Origin: Chthonomonas sp. UBA2017
GTDB taxonomy: Bacteria > Armatimonadota > Fimbriimonadia > Fimbriimonadales > Fimbriimonadaceae
DNA length: 64,000 nucleotides
NCBI GenBank assembly: GCA_002335425.1
Contig: DDCB01000017.1
Span: 102,236 to 166,235, forward strand
Direction: 5' to 3'
This document shows positions 24,876 through 31,053 of the stretch, piece by piece. Position numbers and translations under genes: made by a program. Under the pieces are notes generated by a model that saw only the letters and a list, made by a program, of their open reading frames with translations, was not told the origin of the DNA and ran no database searches. Positions within the stretch are counted from its first letter, which is position 1; every line of letters begins with the position of its first letter.

Positions 24876-25409
24876 ATGGAGATCGTGATTCCGGACGAGT
24901 TTAAGCCCCTCTTCCTCCGAAACGATTCTCGCCCGGTGTACAAAATCCCTGATCCAGTCCTGCGCCAAGTGGCTCAGCCCGTCGAAAAAGTCGGGCCCGC
25001 CGTCGAGAAGTTGGTCAAGCGCATGGTCAAGGTGATGCAAGATGCCAACGGCATCGGGCTTGCCGCCCCGCAGCTTGGGATTCTGGAGCGGGTGATCGTC
25101 ATCGCCCCCTCGGGAATGAAACCCACGGCCCTCCTCAACCCCACGATCACCGAATCGGAGGGCGAAGTTGTCGGGCAAGAAGGATGCCTGAGCATTCCAG
25201 GGCTTTATGGGGACGTGATCCGCGCCGCTCGGATCGTGGTCGAAGCATGGGACCCCAAAGGTCGCGCGGTGGCCTATGAGATGGAGGGCCTTCCCGCCCG
25301 GGTGGTTCAGCACGAAATTGACCACCTCGAAGGAGTTCTTTTCATCGACAAAGTCGATTTGGCGACGCTGCATTGGCAAGACCCCAACGCCGATGATGAG
25401 GTCGAATAG
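24876..25409 (+). CDS. def: Peptide deformylase
   Basis: This 177-residue metal-dependent enzyme removes the formyl group from the N-terminal Met of new proteins. All three signature motifs are present: G-I-G-L-A-A-P-Q (about residues 61-68), E-G-C-L-S-I-P-G with the metal-binding Cys (about 104), and Q-H-E-I-D-H-L-E-G with the two metal-binding His and the catalytic Glu (about 146-154). The first 25 residues are an extension beyond the usual start. A much longer reading from 24474 is rejected because it overlaps the upstream gene in another frame and is not conserved. The stop is 2 bp before the start of fmt, so the two enzymes of the formyl cycle are co-transcribed. Confidence 0.96.
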   Translation: MEIVIPDEFKPLFLRNDSRPVYKIPDPVLRQVAQPVEKVGPAVEKLVKRMVKVMQDANGIGLAAPQLGILERVIVIAPSGMKPTALLNPTITESEGEVVGQEGCLSIPGLYGDVIRAARIVVEAWDPKGRAVAYEMEGLPARVVQHEIDHLEGVLFIDKVDLATLHWQDPNADDEVE

Positions 25410-25411
25410 CG

Positions 25412-26338
25412 CTGAAGATCGTTTTTTTCGGGACCTCGACCTTTGCCGTCCCGGCGTTGCGGCGAGTGGCGAGTTCGGTCGTGACGGTGGTCAGCCAACC
25501 CGACCGCCCGCGAGGCCGAAAACTTGAACTTCACGCCTCGCCGGTCTCTGAGACCGCGCTTGAACGAGGCCTCCCGTTGCTTCGACCTGAGAAGGCCCGT
25601 GACCCCGACTTTATTGCCGAGATCGAAGCCTTGCAGGCCGATCTGATGGTCGTAGCGGCCTACGGTCAAATTCTGAAGCCCCGACTCTTGGAGGCCACAC
25701 GCCAGGGCGCCTTCAACCTCCACGGGAGTCTGTTGCCGGCTTATCGCGGGGCCGCTCCGATTCAACACGCGATCCTTTCGGGCGAGACTCGAACGGGCGT
25801 GAGCCTGATGCAGATGGACGCGGGGATGGACACCGGCGACGAAATCGCCCGCGTCGAGACTGAAATTGAACCCGAGGAGACCTACGGACAACTCCACGAT
25901 CGGCTCGCCGAGCTCGCCGGAGAACTCCTCTCGTCCTGGATCGATCGACTCGCGGTCGGCGACTATGCGCGGGTGCCGCAAGATTCGGAGAAGGCGACGT
26001 ACGCCCCTAAAATTGAACGGGCCGACGCCGAGCTTCGGTTTGAGGAAGACGCATTCCGGACGTTCTGTCGGTTTCGGGCGGTGACACCGACTCCGGGCGC
26101 AACGCTCGCGACGCGGTTCGGGCGCATCAAGGTCCTGCAAGCTCAGCGAGGATACCTTCAGTCCGAGTCCGGGACCGAACCGGGGCTCGTTCGGGCAACC
26201 ACCCCTGATCTCGAAGTCACTTGGCCTGAAGGGAGCTTGCGACTGCTGTGGGTGCAGCCCGAGGGCAAAAAACCGATGTCGGGCCGAGATTGGGCCAATG
26301 GCGTCCGGCTGACACCGGGCACCCAATTGCGCCCCTGA
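25412..26338 (+). CDS. fmt: Methionyl-tRNA formyltransferase, probable CTG start
   Basis: Fmt formylates Met-tRNA(fMet) using 10-formyl-THF. The conserved first strand K-I-V-F-F-G-T-S-T-F-A-V-P is encoded from codon 2 of a CTG at 25412. No ATG, GTG or TTG exists upstream in frame before it overlaps def, and the first TTG (25457) would delete this strand. A GAGG lies about 10 bases before the CTG. Other motifs: F-N-L-H-G-S-L-L-P-A-Y-R-G-A-A-P-I-Q with catalytic Asn and His (about residue 107), and Q-M-D-A-G-M-D-T-G-D with the catalytic Asp. The C-terminal OB-like domain ends around residue 308. The start codon is 2 bp after the def stop, in keeping with translational coupling. Confidence 0.9.
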   Translation: MKIVFFGTSTFAVPALRRVASSVVTVVSQPDRPRGRKLELHASPVSETALERGLPLLRPEKARDPDFIAEIEALQADLMVVAAYGQILKPRLLEATRQGAFNLHGSLLPAYRGAAPIQHAILSGETRTGVSLMQMDAGMDTGDEIARVETEIEPEETYGQLHDRLAELAGELLSSWIDRLAVGDYARVPQDSEKATYAPKIERADAELRFEEDAFRTFCRFRAVTPTPGATLATRFGRIKVLQAQRGYLQSESGTEPGLVRATTPDLEVTWPEGSLRLLWVQPEGKKPMSGRDWANGVRLTPGTQLRP

Positions 26339-26350
26339 GGGTTCATACTG

Positions 26351-26356
26351 AGGAGG
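26351..26356 (+). promoter_or_regulatory. Strong Shine-Dalgarno site fixing the start at 26365
   Basis: AGGAGG lies 8 bases before ATG 26365. It decides this start over the upstream in-frame codon at 26248, which lies inside fmt. Confidence 0.8.
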
Positions 26357-26364
26357 ACGGAGTT

Positions 26365-27639
26365 ATGAATCGGCGAAAAACTCAACGCTTCATCATCGGC
26401 GTGGTCCTGTTGGGGCTCGTCATTCTCGGCTATACGTTTTTGCGACAACTGGGCCGAGACCCTGACCCAGGACGGATCGACACGACCGGCTGGATCGCAG
26501 CGCTCCGACAAACCCGAGAAGGCACTCAGGCCGTCCTGATCAAGCCCGATGGAAGCGTGGTCCCCTCCCCGGGCTATCGCCCCGGGGCCCGCGACCGCAG
26601 CCTCGCTTGGCGGGGCGACGGCAATCGGCTGTTCTTCATCAGCGACCGAGACCCAGGCTCGCACATCTATCGCTGGAATCCCGCGCTGGAGATCGTGGAG
26701 CGACGGACCACCGACAAAGGAAGCAAGTCGGCGCTCGACACCCGCCAATCCTCGACGACAACGGCCCCCACGATCTTAGTCACGGCAGGCGGTCGGCTGA
26801 TGGACTTCAACCCTCGAACTGGCAAGTCGATCCAGATTCTTCCGCCGGGCGGGGCCGAACCTGTGACCGATACCTCCGAAGGCGCGGGCGGGTCCGTGAG
26901 CGCCTTTGAAGCCCTCTATCAACGTCTCGGCACGGCCTTCAAAACGGCCAAGTGGAGCCCGGATCGCAAGTGGATTGTTTTCACCATGACCCGAGAAAAG
27001 GGGGAGCTCCTGGCGATCCAAGACATGACTCCGAAGACTCAGGGCGGAACCTCTCAGCTCAGCCCTCCGATCAGCATCGAAAGCGGCGACCGCATCGACT
27101 TTGACATTGCCGACGACGGGACCGTCGTCTACTCGTTGCAAGAATTCTCTTGGCTCGACCCGAACCAGATTCCGCCTGAGTTTCTCAAAGGGGCCGTGGC
27201 CACTCGGCCTTATGCCCATGTCATTGCGTTTATTAACCTCAGCGACCCGCAAGCCACTCGCCGGCCGATTTTGTTAATCCCCGAGGGCAAGAACGCGCCC
27301 GGCGACGTCGCTCTGTCGCCCGATGGGACCAAGCTGGTGGTCCAAGCGGGGACCTTGGGCGCTGAAAATGCGTTCAAGACCGACGCACTCGTGATGATGC
27401 CAGTGGAAGAGAATGGCGCCCAGCAGAGCTTGAAAGTTTCCGACGGCAACCTCGTGACTCCGAGCTGGTCGCCGGATTCCCAGACGATCTTCTTTGCTCG
27501 GGTCAGCCCGACCGGTTCGCGGATCGAGAAGGTCTCGGCCAGCGGAGGCTCGCCTACGGTCGTTGGCCCCGAGAATGCGAACCTGGTCTCTCCGATCATG
27601 AGTCCAGCCCGCGGCGTTAACTTGGTGGGCGGGAACTAG
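26365..27639 (+). CDS. Membrane-anchored TolB-like beta-propeller protein
   Basis: This 424-residue protein has a basic N-terminus and one hydrophobic helix (about residues 9-27), so it is anchored with its bulk outside the membrane. The soluble domain has PD40/TolB-like propeller blades: D-R-S-L-A-W-R-G-D-G-N-R-L-F-F-I-S-D-R-D, A-K-W-S-P-D-R-K-W-I-V-F-T, D-V-A-L-S-P-D-G-T-K-L-V-V and P-S-W-S-P-D-S-Q-T-I-F-F-A. Four or more blades are readable. Family members act in protein-protein contact at the envelope, such as the TolB role in the Tol-Pal system, but the partner genes are absent here. It overlaps the convergent SpoIIM-family gene by 4 bp. Confidence 0.82.
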   Translation: MNRRKTQRFIIGVVLLGLVILGYTFLRQLGRDPDPGRIDTTGWIAALRQTREGTQAVLIKPDGSVVPSPGYRPGARDRSLAWRGDGNRLFFISDRDPGSHIYRWNPALEIVERRTTDKGSKSALDTRQSSTTTAPTILVTAGGRLMDFNPRTGKSIQILPPGGAEPVTDTSEGAGGSVSAFEALYQRLGTAFKTAKWSPDRKWIVFTMTREKGELLAIQDMTPKTQGGTSQLSPPISIESGDRIDFDIADDGTVVYSLQEFSWLDPNQIPPEFLKGAVATRPYAHVIAFINLSDPQATRRPILLIPEGKNAPGDVALSPDGTKLVVQAGTLGAENAFKTDALVMMPVEENGAQQSLKVSDGNLVTPSWSPDSQTIFFARVSPTGSRIEKVSASGGSPTVVGPENANLVSPIMSPARGVNLVGGN

Positions 27640-28616
27640 GTCGGCTCGGCTTCGGTTGCGTCTCGATCGCGTCGATAGGTGGAGAAAAAGGCGATCCAAC
27701 CCGCCAGCATGAGGAGGGCCACGATCGCTTTGAGCGGATCCGGGACCGATGGGTTGAAGCTGAAGTAGCCTTCGAACGGAGCCGCGATCAGCATCATCGT
27801 CATCGACAAGACGATTAGCACAAAGGCATCTTTGCCCGCGATTCGCAGGGCGTCGCCGCGCCGTCGCCGACCCGGAGCGATGAGCGCCCCGCCCATCACC
27901 AGCCCGGCGCCCCCAGCGATAAAGGCCCCGGTCAATTCGCTCGCCCCGTGCGGCATCACCGAAACGAGCAGGTGATCCAGCTTGCCTTCTTGGGCCATCA
28001 CCGTGCCGAGCGAGCCGATGGCGATGCCATTTTGGATCATGATGTTGACCGTCAAAACCCCGAACGTGGCCACTGAGAGCGCCGCCGCATATCGGGCGAC
28101 TCGCGGGTTATTGCTCGCATAGAAGGCATGCATCAGCACGGCCTCATCCGAGCTTCGCTGGTCGAATTCTCCGCTCAGCCAACCCCGGACGTTCGGGTCG
28201 TTGCGGTCGATCAGCTGGCTTTCCAGATCGGGTCGCATCGAGATCACGGAAGTGGCGAAAAAGACACCCACGAAGAAAGTGACCGTGCTGAGGAAGATCG
28301 CTCGCCAGCGACGCCGGACGGTTGCGGCCGCCGCATAGAGTGCCTCTTCGACGACCTGTTTCGCCCGCTGGCGCTTGCGTCGGTAGAGCGACGAGTAGGC
28401 CCGCCCGACCAGCGCATTGAGAAACTGGATTAACTCAAGGTTGCCGGTTGAGGTTCGGACCCGAGCCAAATCGGCCGAGACCCGTCGATAGATTCGAAAG
28501 GCCTCCAGCAACTCGGGGCCGCTGAGCTGACGAGCTCCATTTTCTGCCCGATCACACAGCTTGGAAAGTCTCTGCCACTCGGGCTCGCGCTGAGCCACAA
28601 ACTCGACTTCGTTCAC
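27636..28616 (-). CDS. SpoIIM/DUF95-family integral membrane protein
   Basis: This 326-residue protein starts with a soluble helical region (about residues 1-95: E-W-Q-R-L-S-K-L-C-D-R and L-L-E-A-F-R-I-Y-R-R). It continues with at least five transmembrane segments, including F-L-S-T-V-T-F-F-V-G-V-F-F and the H-G-A-S-E-L-T-G-A-F-I-A-G-G-A-G-L motif that marks the stage II sporulation protein M family. SpoIIM works in peptidoglycan remodelling during engulfment in Bacillus, but non-sporulating bacteria carry many homologues of unknown role. In related genomes such genes often sit near RDD-domain and MoxR/DUF58 genes, none of which are here. Confidence 0.85.
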   Translation of the reverse strand: MNEVEFVAQREPEWQRLSKLCDRAENGARQLSGPELLEAFRIYRRVSADLARVRTSTGNLELIQFLNALVGRAYSSLYRRKRQRAKQVVEEALYAAAATVRRRWRAIFLSTVTFFVGVFFATSVISMRPDLESQLIDRNDPNVRGWLSGEFDQRSSDEAVLMHAFYASNNPRVARYAAALSVATFGVLTVNIMIQNGIAIGSLGTVMAQEGKLDHLLVSVMPHGASELTGAFIAGGAGLVMGGALIAPGRRRRGDALRIAGKDAFVLIVLSMTMMLIAAPFEGYFSFNPSVPDPLKAIVALLMLAGWIAFFSTYRRDRDATEAEPT

Positions 28617-28805
28617 GATCCACTCACCTTCTGGAGGTTATGATACTGGTTTTCCTCGTCGAAGGGTGATTGGATTCAGAAGAGGAGCGAAGTTTCGGGA
28701 GGAATTGAGACTGGGGGGACGTCTGAGCTTTTTGCGAGACAGGTCAGGTTGAGGCACTTCGGCGAAGAGCGGGTTGATCGTTCCGGTGTGCGATTCGGCG
28801 GCCGC

Positions 28806-28831
28806 GCCGCTCACAGCGTCCCGCAGTTCGC
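28806..28831. repeat. 26-bp dispersed repeat, copy 2
   Basis: Identical to 18704-18729. The next shared block is displaced further downstream than in copy 1, as if about 140 bp were gained here or lost there. Confidence 0.6.
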
Positions 28832-29104
28832 TCAGGTGTTGCCGTCGCAGCAGAGTGAGTGGCCATTTCTCCAGATACTGATGCCGCCGTCAGCCCGTTG
28901 CTCAGGCATTGCCGCCCCGGTGGATTGAATCTGAAGCTACCTTGGGTCTGGGCCGGGCCGCGCGAGTTCTCCTGCGTCGGTTCGCCCAGGCCAGACGTCC
29001 TTCGCTGGAACCTCGTCGGCCCGTTGGGGCTTGGGGAGGCCCGGAGGTTCAGATGCAGGATTGCCGAACCCCGAACCTCCCAAACGCAATTTGACTCCCC
29101 CTTG

Positions 29105-29135
29105 CCCCCTCATGCCGCTTCGCGGAATGAGGGGG
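29105..29135. repeat. REP-like palindromic hairpin
   Basis: CCCCCTCAT (29105-29113) pairs with ATGAGGGGG (29127-29135). After one G-A mismatch, CCGC pairs with GCGG around a TTC loop. No poly-T follows on either strand, so it is not a standard terminator. It looks like an interspersed palindromic element. Confidence 0.55.
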
Positions 29136-29182
29136 ATATACCTCTCGAAATTCGGAAGCCAGGGCCGAGCCCCCGAACGACC

Positions 29183-29287
29183 TCACCGCCTCGGGATGTC
29201 TTTGAGCAAGACCTCGATCGCTTTGTCCAGTTGAGGATCGCGGCCGGCGAGGAAGTCCTCGACCGAAGCAACCAGAGGCAGGAGGTC
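29183..29287 (-). pseudogene. 3' remnant of a tricorn-like protease gene
   Basis: Reading the minus strand directly after the stop of the prepilin gene (29288-29290) and in the same frame gives V-E-D-F-L-A-G-R-D-P-Q-L-D-K-A-I-E-V-L, then a different tail ending at a TGA (29183-29185). This is the C-terminus of the intact protease at 31054-34203, where the same residues end K-S-M-G-K. Only about 30 codons remain and there is no start codon. It is best read as a leftover of a duplication or insertion that placed the three-gene cassette 29288-30874 next to the protease. Confidence 0.75.
29214..29265. repeat. 52-bp perfect direct repeat, copy A
   Basis: Identical to 31079-31130, in the same orientation 1865 bp away. 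It lies in the protease remnant and marks one edge of the inserted cassette. Confidence 0.9.
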
Positions 29288-29980
29288 TCAATAGCCGTAG
29301 AACTCCTTGCTCGCTTCGGCTCGCTCTTCCTTTGAGAAATCGCGGTTGAAGATCGTGATATAGCGACTAAATGCGACGATCAAGGTTGGGTCTTCCGGGG
29401 AAGGATAGAACTTGGGAACATTCGTGATTCTGAGAGACAGATCGGAGCGTACTCCAACGACTCTTCCATCCAACCAAGACTCATATCTCGGAGGTTCTGG
29501 AGGTTTCGGAATTCTCCCATAATCCTGAGTCTTTTTCCCATGTAGGATACATGCCGTGAGTGCAAACTCGATGGATCTTCTTTCGGCGTATTGGACAATT
29601 TCCGGCAATCCAATCAGGTGAAAATAGGAGATCGGAAAGTTGGCGTGTGGCTGCGGTGAGTCATAGTTTTTTGCGACGCCAACCTGAGAGATTTCTGCGG
29701 GACATCGACAAATCCGAGTATCCCGAAGGTAGCCCAGCTTCTGCAAATCTCGGAACCCACTGAAATGTCGACCTGGCCACAACTCATCGTGATCGGAACG
29801 ATACTGAAGAATCGCTGAAGCTACTTGACGTTGCTGTGCGATACAACTGGTTTCCTTGGCTCGCGCCATGGACTGCCTGTAGACGGCAAATGAAATTGCG
29901 GCCACGATCCCGATGATGGTTATTGAGACCAAAACTTCAACGAGCGTGATTCCTTTTCTTTTTTGGCTGGAACGCTGCAT
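29288..29980 (-). CDS. Prepilin-type protein with N-terminal methylation motif
   Basis: This 230-residue protein has the type IV pilin/pseudopilin start: basic leader K-R-K-G, cleavage after Gly, then I-T-L-V-E-V-L-V-S-I-T-I-I-G-I-V-A-A-I-S with the conserved Glu at +5. The following segment, Q-S-M-A-R-A-K-E-T-S-C-I-A-Q-Q-R-Q-V-A-S-A-I-L-Q-Y, resembles the DUF1559-type pseudopilins found in Armatimonadota and Planctomycetes. The C-terminal globular part contains several Cys and aromatic residues and has no family match I can name. It overlaps the upstream membrane gene by 44 bp. Base composition is clearly lower in GC than the flanking genes. It would be processed by a prepilin peptidase that is not encoded here. 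Confidence 0.82.
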   Translation of the reverse strand: MQRSSQKRKGITLVEVLVSITIIGIVAAISFAVYRQSMARAKETSCIAQQRQVASAILQYRSDHDELWPGRHFSGFRDLQKLGYLRDTRICRCPAEISQVGVAKNYDSPQPHANFPISYFHLIGLPEIVQYAERRSIEFALTACILHGKKTQDYGRIPKPPEPPRYESWLDGRVVGVRSDLSLRITNVPKFYPSPEDPTLIVAFSRYITIFNRDFSKEERAEASKEFYGY

Positions 29981-30368
29981 AAATTTTGTCCTTTGGAATG
30001 ATTGAGGTCAATGCAACTGAGAGAGTTCCCCAGCATAGGTAGAGCGCTGGGTAGTTTATATACATGGGCCGATAGGCGAGTTGGATTTCCATGGGTAGCG
30101 CGTAGGGCACGGCATAGACAAGCCCACAAATGAGCCCAACGATCGCAAAGCCAACTCGGTGCGACGAGATTTTGATTCTTTGACTCCAAAGATAGAGCAT
30201 GCTCATAGCGACGCTTGGTAAGAGGCAATAAGGTAAGGCTCGATCCCAAGGGAACGAGGTTCGCATTAATATGGACTGGAGCGCGAACAGCAAGATTCCT
30301 AGGCAATAGCAAATGACGTATGCCATTGCATAGGTTAGGAATCTTGCGACCATTTGCGGGGGATTCAT
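29937..30368 (-). CDS. Small multi-span membrane protein
   Basis: This 143-residue, very hydrophobic protein of no known family has four likely transmembrane helices: F-L-T-Y-A-M-A-Y-V-I-C-Y-C-L-G, A-L-P-Y-C-L-L-P-S-V-A-M-S-M-L-Y-L, V-G-F-A-I-V-G-L-I-C-G-L-V-Y-A, and Y-L-C-W-G-T-L-S-V-A-L-T. The tail is basic (K-K-K-R-N-H-A-R). It overlaps the upstream gene by 4 bp and the downstream prepilin by 44 bp, so all three are translated from one mRNA. A longer open frame on the same strand (29920-30780) is a shadow without membrane character. It belongs to the low-GC cassette. Confidence 0.7.
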   Translation of the reverse strand: MNPPQMVARFLTYAMAYVICYCLGILLFALQSILMRTSFPWDRALPYCLLPSVAMSMLYLWSQRIKISSHRVGFAIVGLICGLVYAVPYALPMEIQLAYRPMYINYPALYLCWGTLSVALTSIIPKDKIYAAFQPKKKRNHAR

Positions 30369-30874
30369 TGATCACTGCGAGCGCATCGTGGCTTCGGGCA
30401 ACCGGGCTTGGTGATCGCCCTGGGCGCGCAACCGTCGAAATCCCAGCCCGTGCAAAAATAGTTAGTACCGATTTGCACGGTTGGTGCGGGGCAATGCCAA
30501 ACTTGAACGAAGCGGCGATATCGAAAGTAAGGATTGATTGAATGGCACTCGGTCCCGCCCGGCCAGTCCGCGAACACCTGTTCGTAAAGATCAATGAGTT
30601 CGCACATACCGGGACAGTCGGGTGCTGATCGCGATACAAGTGGTCGTGAGCTAGGAGCCTGTTTCGAAGTCGCCCGAGCGAGAGCGACCTGGATGCTGAT
30701 AGGCTTCTCGATGCTTGAGCCACAAGGCCTGGTTGTGAACTGAGCGTTTGCTGGAAGGCCAAGATCGCCGGAAGGTTCAATCATTGGGGGGGGTAGCACG
30801 CTACCGGCAACCCCGATCATGACGCCGATGATCGTTGAAGGAACCGCCGTTTGAATGAATTTGAATTGCTTCAT
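30365..30874 (-). CDS. Cys-rich secreted hypothetical protein
   Basis: This is a 169-residue protein from ATG 30874; an upstream in-frame start at 30901 would lie before the promoter. The N-terminus K-Q-F-K-F-I-Q-T-A-V-P-S-T-I-I-G-V-M-I-G-V-A-G is a signal peptide or membrane anchor. The rest has about nine cysteines, several in the second half (P-D-C-P-G-M-C-E-L, T-E-C-H, W-H-C-P-A-P, Y-F-C-T-G-W-D-F-D-G-C-A-P and P-G-C-P-K-P-R-C). This suggests a small disulfide-rich extracellular domain. A TATTAT/TATAGT box lies only 6-9 bases before the ATG. It is the first gene of the cassette. Confidence 0.6.
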   Translation of the reverse strand: MKQFKFIQTAVPSTIIGVMIGVAGSVLPPPMIEPSGDLGLPANAQFTTRPCGSSIEKPISIQVALARATSKQAPSSRPLVSRSAPDCPGMCELIDLYEQVFADWPGGTECHSINPYFRYRRFVQVWHCPAPTVQIGTNYFCTGWDFDGCAPRAITKPGCPKPRCARSDQ

Positions 30875-30880
30875 ACACCC

Positions 30881-30889
30881 ACTATAATA
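30881..30889 (-). promoter_or_regulatory. -10 box close to the start of the cassette operon
   Basis: On the minus strand TATTAT (30889-30884) overlaps TATAGT (30886-30881). The ATG begins at 30874, so the mRNA is probably leaderless. No good -35 box is visible. Confidence 0.4.
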
Positions 30890-31053
30890 CGGCGTTCGCA
30901 TTTTGGGCAGATTTGTTCAAATTTTTTCGTGGGCGTTTCGAACTGGAGTTTGTTAGCCTTCGTGCGCGCGGAGCTGACGCTCTTCTGGAAGGGGCCCCTA
31001 GGGCATTCGGCAGCCCCCTGAGAATCCAGCAAGGGGCCGCCAGTCAGTCGGAG

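Larger units (their letters stand above)
28617..29182. other. 566-bp intergenic accessory region with decayed repeats
   Basis: No credible gene is seen on either strand. The stretch holds copy 2 of the 26-bp repeat (28806-28831), related text up to about 29056 ('cttggggaggcccggaggttcag'), and a hairpin at 29105-29135. Open frames here lack codon bias and ribosome sites. Confidence 0.6.

Noticed and set aside
28859..29335. 158-residue plus-strand open frame
   Set aside because: It spans repeat text and runs antisense to the protease remnant and the prepilin 3' end; no ribosome site or family signature.
29920..30780. 286-residue minus-strand open frame
   Set aside because: It overlaps three better-supported genes in another frame and has no signal peptide or membrane pattern.
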